Of a stretch of DNA of 64,000 bases, positions 12,150 through 22,260 are shown one piece after another (the first letter of the stretch is position 1; every line of letters begins with the position of its first letter). Origin of the DNA: Megalobrama amblycephala (lineage: Eukaryota; Chordata; Actinopteri; Cypriniformes; Xenocyprididae). The stretch lies in assembly GCF_018812025.1 (NCBI RefSeq), contig NC_063054.1:4321433-4385432 (forward strand). The letters run 5' to 3'. Made by a program: the position numbers and the translations under genes. The notes below the pieces were generated by a model. That model was not told where the DNA came from, searched no databases, and saw only the letters and a list, made by a program, of their open reading frames with translations.

Positions 12150-13149
12150 NNNNNNNNNNNNNNNNNNNNNNNNNNNNNNNNNNNNNNNNNNNNNNNNNNN
12201 NNNNNNNNNNNNNNNNNNNNNNNNNNNNNNNNNNNNNNNNNNNNNNNNNNNNNNNNNNNNNNNNNNNNNNNNNNNNNNNNNNNNNNNNNNNNNNNNNNNN
12301 NNNNNNNNNNNNNNNNNNNNNNNNNNNNNNNNNNNNNNNNNNNNNNNNNNNNNNNNNNNNNNNNNNNNNNNNNNNNNNNNNNNNNNNNNNNNNNNNNNNN
12401 NNNNNNNNNNNNNNNNNNNNNNNNNNNNNNNNNNNNNNNNNNNNNNNNNNNNNNNNNNNNNNNNNNNNNNNNNNNNNNNNNNNNNNNNNNNNNNNNNNNN
12501 NNNNNNNNNNNNNNNNNNNNNNNNNNNNNNNNNNNNNNNNNNNNNNNNNNNNNNNNNNNNNNNNNNNNNNNNNNNNNNNNNNNNNNNNNNNNNNNNNNNN
12601 NNNNNNNNNNNNNNNNNNNNNNNNNNNNNNNNNNNNNNNNNNNNNNNNNNNNNNNNNNNNNNNNNNNNNNNNNNNNNNNNNNNNNNNNNNNNNNNNNNNN
12701 NNNNNNNNNNNNNNNNNNNNNNNNNNNNNNNNNNNNNNNNNNNNNNNNNNNNNNNNNNNNNNNNNNNNNNNNNNNNNNNNNNNNNNNNNNNNNNNNNNNN
12801 NNNNNNNNNNNNNNNNNNNNNNNNNNNNNNNNNNNNNNNNNNNNNNNNNNNNNNNNNNNNNNNNNNNNNNNNNNNNNNNNNNNNNNNNNNNNNNNNNNNN
12901 NNNNNNNNNNNNNNNNNNNNNNNNNNNNNNNNNNNNNNNNNNNNNNNNNNNNNNNNNNNNNNNNNNNNNNNNNNNNNNNNNNNNNNNNNNNNNNNNNNNN
13001 NNNNNNNNNNNNNNNNNNNNNNNNNNNNNNNNNNNNNNNNNNNNNNNNNNNNNNNNNNNNNNNNNNNNNNNNNNNNNNNNNNNNNNNNNNNNNNNNNNNN
13101 NNNNNNNNNNNNNNNNNNNNNNNNNNNNNNNNNNNNNNNNNNNNNNNNN
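12150..13149. other. Assembly gap of exactly 1000 N
   Basis: A run of N of round length, so probably a placeholder. It removes the 3' part of a BCL11 coding exon that enters it from the right. Any frame computed across it is an artefact. Confidence 0.99.
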
Positions 13150-13342
13150 TTGTCGAAACAGACGCTGGGTCCGGGGCACAGTCTCCTCTTGTGCTCGATA
13201 AACACTAGAATATCTCCCAGGGGGAAGTTGGTTTGACATTGACCGCAGGTCAGCAGGTCACTCTCTCCGGCTCCGCCCACAGGGCTGGCTATGGAGCCCT
13301 CCGATGGGCACTGTTCCACCCCTGCGTCATGATCTGGCCCAG
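13150..13342 (-). CDS. BCL11-family transcription factor, coding exon 2 (partial)
   Basis: The exon begins at 13342 after a good acceptor (CACGCCTCAG) and runs into the gap. It keeps frame with exon 1 (phase 1, first joined codon ACT). After a divergent acidic linker it encodes [20 protein letters not shown] and then IEHKRRLC, with the zinc ligands C, C, H and C all present. This is the N-terminal CCHC finger of BCL11A/B, which mediates self-association. Valine in DILVF and the CFD ending resemble BCL11B (DILVF, ACYDK) more than BCL11A (DILIF). Changes at normally constant positions (QCQT for QCQM, RRL for KKQ) suggest a diverged teleost duplicate. BCL11B is a nuclear C2H2 repressor acting in T-cell and neuronal development. 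Family certain; paralog probable. Confidence 0.88.
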
Positions 13343-15861
13343 CTGAGGCGTGAAAGACGAGGGGAAAAATATCAGTCAGTGCACGACTCTTTTTAGGCAC
13401 ATTATGTTTGATAATAATAATAAATGGCTTATAATAATCAATTTTGAGATCTAACAGATCAATTTGATAGTTGCAAACAACTGAATAGATAAAAGTCTGG
13501 CAATGTGTTTCTGACTGTTTGTATTAATTTAAATATTGTTTTCTTTGGCTATTTCTCTTTTTTCATTTATATATATATATATATATATCATTGATCATAA
13601 GGGTCTAAGTTAACGTTTTGCTCATCTGAAACTTACAGGATTGAAATCAAGTTTTACATTTAGTCCTCAAGTCAATACCAAATATATTTGTCTATTCACC
13701 AATGGCTGTAATTTGTGATTTGCAAAATTTGCAGCTAGCTACAGTACATGTGTGACTAATTAACAACAGTGTGAACAACATTCCATGTTTGGCAAGTGCA
13801 GGTGAACAATTTGATTTACAAAAGATATCAGAAGTTCCCCAACTGTAACCACATTCAAGACCGGACTGAAAACATCTGTTTGCATTCTCAAATTAACCAC
13901 TGTGCTGACATTTTTACTGATTTTACTGATCTTGAGTTGAATCTTCAAACTGTCATTTTGGCTCCAAAAAACACCTTAAAAAGTAAAGTGCATACATATC
14001 AAGCATATATTGCAAGTCTTCAGAAATCATTTCATATAGCTTTTGTGGGATACTTATAACAGTTTTTAAACATGTATTTAAGGTATTCACTGAAATTCTT
14101 GTTCTCCATATTTGATGGAAGGAAGAATTTAAGTAAATTACAACTTAAATTGCTGTCTGTTAGTCACAAAAAGCTGTCAAATGAATTCAGAAGACCACTT
14201 TGACTACTTTTATGCTGCTTTTTTTGTCATTTATGGAGGTTGACAGTGAATTGTTATTTTATGGAAATGAGCTGCATGAAGATTCTTCAAAAATACTCCT
14301 TTTGTTTTCTATGGAGTAAAAAAAGGCATCTAAGTTTGGAGTGAATTTTGCATAAACTTCCTTTAAATATTTTAAAACTTGTATATGTATTTTATATATC
14401 CCTTTATAGTTCTTGTTTCTTTATTATGACTGTGTAAAGCATTATGAATTAACATTGCGTTCTATATAAAATGTGCAATACTTTAAATACATACGACTTG
14501 CTTTCGTCTGACTTTAAAATAGTTGGTTTAACTAAAGTACCTGTCAGGTTTCTAAATGACAAATTGTTATTGGTGTGTCTGTGACTTTTGCTCTTCAGTT
14601 ATTGTGAGCTGCAAATCTGTTTTTCTGTCTGGCTATCAAACTGGTCCAGACATGATTAACTTGCCTGCTGGGGAATTGCATGTACTGTAGACTATACACA
14701 CAGTAGACGACAAATGAGTTCTTTTAAACGACTTCATGGACCAAAATTTTCCACACACATTTGCAAGCTATCCTCACAAATCACTGTGAGCAACTGAGAG
14801 CAACTGGATAGAATCTGTTAATGAAAAAATATCTCAATCTACAGTATTAGCACTAGTCACAAGCAAAAACTGTCTCTCAAATATTTTCAAAGTCAAGTCC
14901 TAAGATCTCAAAACTATCTTTCTTTGTGGAACTGATGTGTCAATATGGTCCTCTGTGTCTGATTCTGTCCTCAAAAAGCAAAATTCACAGCTCACACGGC
15001 ATAGACAAAACACCTGTGAGTTGCACAGTAAGACGAGTGGAGGGTGTGTGTGTGTGTGTATGTGGCAGGTAGTACAGTTGCAGTCATGCAGTGGTATCTG
15101 TGTTTCCGGTCTACTTTTCTGCATGCTGGACGGATGTTGGAGAGGTGCACATGCACCATACAGGTATATCGCAGCAGACAAACTAGCGCTCGCAAAAGCC
15201 GCAAAACAGCCTCAAAATACGTTCTCAGGCATGGGTCGCCTCGCGTCACAGGTGCACGTTGGGAACAGTGGTTAAGGAGCCTATAACAAACAGCCGTTTC
15301 CGTATGTGATAACCAGCTACATTATCATTTTAGTACCCTTGCGAAATTCCCTGTTTGGCATCTCAACACCAAAATTATTATCAATGACGAAAGAGTCAAC
15401 TATTTGCTGTGAAATGGATCTGACTCAACGCATAAAACCACAATGAGATACAAAACAGATTCACAGAGAGCATAAATACAGGAAGAAAAAAACAGCAGCA
15501 GTATGAGATCCGATAGCAAATCAACTCCAGTCTCTGCCTGAGGGACAAACACACTCTTGAACAGACACTGGTTGGCTGTAGGAGCCCTGGGAAGAGCAAC
15601 AGTAACTTAACTCCTGTCGAATTTTTGACTCAGCACAGTGACCCACAATCCCTTGGGGCATTTAGTGACAAATTGAAATTTAGAGTTCTTTTGAAACAAT
15701 ATTCTTGATCTGTATTGAATTTAGAACCTCTGCCTTCATAGTTCAGGGTTTCCCATGGGAACTGCAGGGGTTTGTGAGTTGAAAAGCTAATAATTAAATT
15801 GAATGTAAAATTAAAAAAAAAAAAAAAAATTGGGGCTCTACAATTAATTGAGGTAAAACTG

Positions 15862-16252
15862 TAACACTTTATTTTACAGTGACCTTGTTACTCATGTTAC
15901 GGTAACACTTTATTTTAAAGTGTCATTGTTACACGCTACATGTAATTACTGTAGTAATAACTAGAAATTATGCAAAATTACATGCAATTATCCCTAAACC
16001 AAACCCTTGCACTAACCCTAAACCTATAGTAAGTACATGCAGTTAATACTCAGTGCTACGCTGTAATACTGACACCTAAAAATAAAGTGTAACCTATGTT
16101 ACGTTACACCTATGAATTGTGTATAACTACATGCAACTAACTCTAAACCAAACCTAATCACCTATACTAAGTACATGTAGTTACTTAATATCACTCAGTA
16201 CTTAAATGTATAATTACATTGTAACAATGACACCTTAAAATAAAGAGTTACC
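15862..16252. mobile_element. GGTAACAC-type MITE (outer, hAT-like)
   Basis: The flanks carry an identical 8-bp duplication, TAAAACTG, at 15854-15861 and 16253-16260. The left end TAACACTTTATTTTA and the right end TAAAATAAAGAGTTACC are inverted. It is split by a second member of the same family at 15901-16094. An 8-bp duplication fits hAT elements. Confidence 0.75.
15901..16094. mobile_element. GGTAACAC-type MITE nested in a relative
   Basis: 194 bp with GGTAACACTTTATTTTAAAG at the left and its inverted, slightly diverged copy at the right end. The flanks are CATGTTAC and TATGTTAC (7 of 8 identical), as expected for a target duplication. It interrupts the outer MITE of the same type. Confidence 0.8.
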
Positions 16253-16308
16253 TAAAACTGAAATCGCAATATAACATATTAGTACATGTTGATCATTGTT
16301 TTCCAGTT

Positions 16309-16372
16309 TATCTCTGTAAAGCTGCTTTGAAACGATCATAATGTATAAAGCGCTATATTAATAGACTTGAAA
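16309..16372 (+). mobile_element. LINE 3'-tail fragment
   Basis: Contains GTAAAGCTGCTTTGAAACGA followed by TAAAGCGCTATATTAATAGA. This is the 3' terminal signature seen more fully at 56591-56800 (reverse strand) and 39490-39548. Confidence 0.55.
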
Positions 16373-16775
16373 TATACTTTTAGATATAGTTTTCATATGA
16401 GATGAAATGTCATATCACTTTCAAACTTCTGTCCAAGTCGTGCAGCCTTATATATAAAGAAACTAAAAATGAAAACAATCATAAAAATAAAACACTTTAC
16501 TAAAAAAGATGAGATTTTTATCTGTTTACTTGCATGTCATGTGACCAGCATCAGAAAACCGTGAACATGTGAATGTGTCGTTAAATTATTGAAACGATAA
16601 ATATTTTACCTCTGAAGGGTTAAAGCTGACAAGAAAGTTTAGGAACCCCTGACATGGTTGACTAAAGTGGGATTCGGCAGCATGTGATATCTAAACGGAT
16701 ATTAACAGACATCACAAGAGCAGCACCGGGCCACTACCACACGCTCGGCTGTCTGCAGCTCTCGCTGGCTGACAA

Positions 16776-16805
16776 GAGCAGAGCAGAGCAGAGCAGAGCA
16801 GAGCA
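16776..16805. repeat. GAGCA pentamer tandem repeat
   Basis: Six consecutive GAGCA units in the BCL11 intron. Confidence 0.95.
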
Positions 16806-19800
16806 GTGGAGTAATGCCAAGGAGGAGAACACAAACATCGTGGACTTGGAATGCATCCAATGCCACGGAATTGTGCGCAGAGGGTGTGCTGGGAGGCAGC
16901 CGCGCTGTCCTAAACAGGCCAGACACGAGCAGTGGACACAACAGAAGAAGGTGGTTGTGGGAGCCACAGGTGTACAGCAGATGATGTGTGTGTTGTGATA
17001 TTCAATCAGAAGCTTAAACATAAACCTTTAAAGAACGTAAAGCCTGTAAACAGGCTGATATATCGTCAATTACATCATATATCATCAGCTTAAGTTTTTT
17101 TGTATTAATAATAATACTGTGAATTTACAGGTATTTGCTCCAAAATGTCCATATTTAAAATCTTAGATATGCAATCTCATTCAAATTAGGAAATCAACAT
17201 AAAATTTTAAAACAAAGAAACATTGATATATAATGAGTAAGATTTATTTAAGATTCTTCACTAAGGCACTAATCAAAAAAGCTCTGACACTGACCATGTG
17301 AACTCTTTTGAACAAATAGTCAGATTTGATTTGCACTGAAGTGTTAGATGATCTTTGAAACATTCTCTAATAATCCTGGAGAAAATAATCATCAGGTTTT
17401 GCACAAATTGAGCATCTCATGCAGATCAAGTGCTTCTGTTATTAAAGCAAAAGGGGGACATACTAAATAAATGTTCAGAAATCCATGCATTTTTTGAACC
17501 ATTTTTTCACTCAAACTGTTATACGATAATATAATGTACAACTAAAAAAAGAATAATTAAAAAATGCAGTCGTCTCAGACTTTTGAATCCCACTTTATGT
17601 AAAAAGAGAAACAGAAACAAAAGTACATACATACTAAGTGTGCAATGAAACCTTCTAAAAAGAAATAGTGAATAACTAGAATTTCTAGTTGTCTTATTAA
17701 AAAGCATTTTAATAATACTGTAGTAATTAGAGTAATTAATAATAAAAGAATATTTGTGATGGGAGCAAAGATAAACATTTAATAACTGGTCACTAAAAAA
17801 ATCAACAATTTGAATAATTCTATATAATGAATAATTCGAGGTCGAATCTATGATGGTTATGGCCCTGAATTAAAGTAATAATAATTAAAGAAACACACAG
17901 CGGATGACAGGCAGCACTGAGCGCATTCAGCACAAAGTCTGTGAGTGATATTTGCGGAACTGTTAACGTCTTCAGCATGTGTGAAAAGATTTTGCCTAAT
18001 TGTGATTTCTGAGCTCACCAGGTGCAATTACAAAAAAATTATCCATATGCAGACGTGCTTGATAATGCCTGATTCTTATCTTCATTTAAGGCCTATAGAC
18101 TCTCAACTGCTTCTGGACGTGTGCCAAACAAACACGCACAATTCTGAAATGCACGTGCGCGCCGTAATTTCACATAAAGCTGCATATTTGAAAGCAGAAC
18201 CACAAACATTGTTTTAAAAAGTTAGTGGAGGCAAGGACATGAAATGTTTAGGAGCAATGAGCACAGTGGGCACAGCATCTATATTACTGCTCCCCAGGGT
18301 GAAGTCTATACTGCAATAAATTGAATTAATTACCTTTAGCGTAAGATAAGAGATTTATACTGAGCCTGTTGTGGGAATGATACACTTGGGAGGAGAGATA
18401 GCAATTTAGGGTATTAACCATTATAAATACAGTTATCACGTTTCCTGAAGGCAGTAATCAGATTCTCAAAGAAAACACACACACAAACATACACCCTCTC
18501 GATCACTTTCCCTCTCATAAGGACTTACAGCACCCCCTATCAGCTTCAGCAGTGCACAGTGAAGCTGTGCAAAACAGCAAATACGACACTCGTAAAATAA
18601 ACCGAAATACTGCGCAGTGGAACAGAGACTCGCCTATAATATTTGCCAAGTCAGGTCAGACGAGTCCGATCAGCAGGAAACCACACGTCCATCAAACAGC
18701 TCTCGGCTCACACGGTCTGTGAAATAAGTTCTCTTGAAGGCTGTGCTAACACATATAAAGAGGGTGGACATCACCATAAAATCACTCCTAAAAAAAAGTG
18801 TGCCAGTTGTAAAAGGCTGATGTGACCCTTTCTACTCTCAGAAATCAAAGGCACAGTGGTCCAGCGGTTCATGCCTTGCGTTTCATTAGCATGATGACCA
18901 GCGGCCACTAAAAGATCATGGAAAAAAAATCATGTGAACATTCAAAGCAAGAATCGTTTTACATTTTAAGAGCCAGTAAGGGCCCTAATGGACGGCCCCC
19001 ACCCACAGTTTACGTTTAAAGCGACCCATCCAAAAATCTGAGACAAACAGCTCATGTAATGAATCATACATGTTCACACAATTTACATGCTTCTTATGAA
19101 GAAAAGGTAATGAGTTTCACTGAGGCGGTGTTGCGGAAATCTAAATACGAGCGGTTTCGTCTCGAAGACTTCCTTAAGAACCCATATTTGCGTCTACAAG
19201 AGCCCTGCCATTTTAGGTCGCGGCTTGAGACGTCTTTTTTAATGCGTACACCTGTACGCGTACATGCGGGTGGAGAGTGCACCCCGCGTTTACTTCAAGA
19301 CGTGAAGTATGTTGATATTCCTGTTCCTTGGTTTTCTCTTTGAGTGTGATCTATAGGTCTTGTCGCTCTGGGCGGAATCTCTCTATTGTGCAACCTCCAG
19401 CTAACTGACATGTTTTGTGCCAAGAGCATTGACATAGCCAAATGAGGGCACTTTGGTTTTCCCCTGCAGACAGACACCCCAGAAAGAGCAAGATCTCGCC
19501 CGTGAAAGCTGGAATGGAGGGTGGCGTGCAAACCTGAGCGGAGTCCACTTTAAAAAGTATCGGTTTACGCTCTGCACACATGCGATAGAGTGTATAGAGC
19601 ACACAATGTAAACTGCGCATTTGCCAACCGACACACACTACCGCCAGACTAATTATGTTTGAACTAAACACGTATTTGAGACACAGTATAATTATTCTGC
19701 TCAACACATTTGCACACTGAAACATACACTGGATGGGTTTTGCTGTACAAACATACTTATTTAAGCGAGCACAAATGTACACGACGTTTTAGTGTTTATT

Positions 19801-20881
19801 GTTAATCACTACAACTGGAAATAAACCAAAAACAATAACTCTGAGGGGAAAAAAGTGAACTATCTGCTAAATAAACCACATCAGGTGAAATGAACTAGCA
19901 GACTAGCAGTGGTTTGAATTTAAAGGCCACCGGCTCTCCATAAGCCCACCCACTCCTTTAACACATTTTTCTCATCTCCCGTCTTCACGTTTTCTAAAAT
20001 GACAACATCAGCATCATTAAGAGTGTAATATTTGACGTGTAAAGACCATCTACTCACTACTGAATCAGATATTTTCAGGAAGGCACGCCTTCGCACTGTA
20101 CCCACTTTCTCAGTTAAACCAGAAATACCAAAATGAATAACAAGGCATAAAAATGTCAAGTTACACTAAAAAACAACAACAAAAAAACAAACAATAATTT
20201 ATACTAGGAATTATTTGCTAAATGCATCTTGAGGTCAGTCAATAAAATGTACGAAAAAAAAGATTCAAAAATACAGCTGGAGTACGGGATAATTCATATC
20301 AGTGACATGCAAAGTATTATTAATGGGGGAAAAAAAAAAAAAAACTTTCCTGGTCTTTTATTAGTGGCTACATAAACGCCTATGAACATTTTGTGAAAAT
20401 TATATCACTGAGCTGTTAAGATTAGGTTTTAAAGTTTTTTATTATTATTATTATTTATAACACTTTGCATTATGCAATTCTGAATAGTTTACACTTCAGC
20501 TAATTTATGCTTCTTTTTATTGTGCAAAATAAAAAAGCTTTTAGAGGAATAAAAAACTAGAGCAAAGGAAACTTAAAAGGATTTAGAGTACTTGGTGCTT
20601 TTACATAAAGTTTTACTAGTGGAAATAGTGTGTAAAGCATCTTTGATAAAAGGTTAAATTAAGGATGAACATAAGGAGTGTGTTGTTTTTGAATGATCAG
20701 CACCAAAGTCCAAGTATGTGATCCCTGACATTGTAAAAGAGATTCTAATAAAAATACACAACAAATTAAAAACGTATAAGCACTTTGTTTTTAGATGTAA
20801 ATGAACACCAGATGATTTAGCAAAGTTTGGGCCTTTTAAATAAACTACATAAAGTAAACTTGATAAGCCATGTATGCTGTA

Positions 20882-20886
20882 TGTGT

Positions 20887-20919
<33 letters not shown>

Positions 20920-20920
20920 T
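20882..20920. repeat. (GT)n microsatellite
   Basis: About 39 bp of GT with one GA interruption, in the BCL11 intron. Confidence 0.95.
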
Positions 20921-21337
20921 TCAAAGCAGATGAGCATGTGGGTCTCTCATTATTTTGAATGAAACTGTTTGCTATGAATTACGTTTAGTACATTCATTCT
21001 TCAAATCATTTATTCACAGTAAAAGAGAAATCACTAGTAAGATCATAGTGATTGACTTACATAAACAATAAAAACTAACAGGCCCCAACTGCTGGTTACA
21101 GATTATAGATAAATTGAAATGTATTAATAGTATAGTGCACAAAATTACATGTGCCTTTTAGTTAGGACAGTGAACATAATTACATTTGGCAAAAATATAA
21201 CTTATATATGGTTTATGAGCTGATAATGCACGTGTAACACTGGCAGTGCTACATTAAAAAACCAAATCATGTTTACTTACAGATATCAGTCTGACTAACA
21301 AATAATAATAGTTGTTTTTGTTAGATACACCTTCTGC

Positions 21338-21339
21338 GA

Positions 21340-21422
<83 letters not shown>
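21338..21422. repeat. (GAAA)n microsatellite close to the BCL11 exon 1 donor
   Basis: About 20 uninterrupted GAAA units on the plus strand (TTTC on the transcribed strand), starting about 62 bp into intron 1. Likely length-polymorphic. Confidence 0.97.
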
Positions 21423-21484
21423 TTTTCATATTGATGAGAGTATGTCAGTCAGTGTGACAGAGGTGGCAGGGGTCTAGTACTCAC

Positions 21485-21548
21485 TCGGTAGGTTCTCCCT
21501 CTGTGTGAGGGACAGATGCTGTGGGTTGCCTTGCTTCCGTCGGGACAT
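21485..21548 (-). CDS. BCL11-family transcription factor, coding exon 1
   Basis: ATG at 21548-21546 opens MSRRKQGNPQHLSLTQRENL and then a proline; 21 codons plus one base lie before a consensus donor (GTGAGTAC). MSRRKQ-x-x-PQH is the N-terminal motif shared by BCL11, SALL and FOG factors, which binds RBBP4/7 and recruits the NuRD deacetylase complex; it is intact. GNPQHL matches BCL11B as I remember it (BCL11A has GKPQHL). An extra LT before QRE sets this copy apart from mammalian BCL11B. The phase-1 end joins exon 2 in frame. The frame stays open upstream of this ATG, but family conservation starts here. Later exons are lost in the gap or lie outside the window. Confidence 0.93.
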
Positions 21549-22084
21549 CGCCCCGCATTTACAGCAGCATCTCACGGACACTCGGACTAATGTGCGCGCT
21601 CCAGAAGCTCTCCAAACTTTCCTCCACAGTCCAGGTATTGTTCCACTGCGCTCGCGGGCTATTCTAGTCGTTATCGCGGCACAAACTAACACTTGTACTC
21701 TCTGAACAGACTAAATTGTGCTCGACTTTTGTGAAGCAGTGACTAAGTGCCACTTAACCTGAGACAGCGATGCGAGAAAATCACTCCGACTCGCAGCAGC
21801 TCATTTAACCTCTGACAACATCGATTCCAAAACACTGTCTTTAAATTCAGGTATTCTTTCTTTAAAAAGTCCTAAAACAGTTGTTGTCCAGTTATAATGG
21901 AAATCCAAGATCCGTGGACGGCGGGTTCGCCAGGTGAGCGAAGTCTTTGGCACAGTCCTCCATGTGCGCTTGGCATCAGAGCGCAGAATGGCTCAACCTC
22001 TGAAGACAACACCTCCTCTCCAGATCAATCAGGACCCGAGCAATTACGTCTCGCATTCACGCTCCTCTCAGGGAGGACCCAGCG

Positions 22085-22124
<40 letters not shown>

Positions 22125-22260
22125 TGTGTGTGTGTGTGGTAGGGGTTGCCTCTGAAGAATGGAATGGGATTCAAGTTCAAGTACGGACGTGATGTGACGT
22201 GTGGCGCTGGGGGCGACTAGTGGCGGCAGTCTGGGTACAGAGGGGTCTCCTTGCCCACAA
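21549..22260 (-). promoter_or_regulatory. Probable 5' UTR and promoter region of the BCL11 gene
   Basis: Lies immediately upstream of coding exon 1 and has visibly more CpG than surrounding sequence (21540-21680, 21910-22080, 22180-22240). No TATA box or start site can be assigned. It contains a long GT repeat at 22087-22138. Confidence 0.5.
22087..22138. repeat. (GT)n microsatellite in BCL11 upstream region
   Basis: About 52 bp of GT with a single TC interruption, roughly 540-590 bp upstream of the start codon. Alternating GT tracts of this length can form Z-DNA and vary in length. Confidence 0.95.

Larger units (their letters stand above)
13343..21484 (-). other. Intron 1 of the BCL11 gene
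   Basis: About 8.1 kb, bounded by GTGAGTAC (donor, 21484 downward) and CACGCCTCAG (acceptor ending 13343). It holds a TA microsatellite (13568-13588), a nested pair of hAT-like MITEs (15862-16252), a LINE tail fragment (about 16309-16372), a GAGCA tandem repeat, a GT repeat and a long GAAA repeat. The stretch 18500-19620 is richer in CpG than its surroundings. Short frames across it have no recognised similarity. Confidence 0.8.

Noticed and set aside
12138..13400. Two long minus-strand frames of 364 and 420 codons
   Set aside because: Mostly translated N from the assembly gap; only 13150-13342 is real coding sequence, and MPKKSR at the front is intron.
16684..17021. Overlapping frames on both strands near the GAGCA repeat
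   Set aside because: Open only because of the repeat and modest GC; no recognised domain and no splice context.
19351..19782. 143-codon minus-strand frame in the BCL11 intron
   Set aside because: No recognisable motif or domain; likely chance in the CpG-richer stretch.
21474..21692. N-terminal extension of BCL11 upstream of MSRRKQ
   Set aside because: The frame is open upstream, but the conserved family start is the MSRRKQ methionine and the upstream residues resemble nothing known.
21897..22155. Plus-strand frames ending in CVCVCV
   Set aside because: Translation of the GT microsatellite upstream of BCL11.
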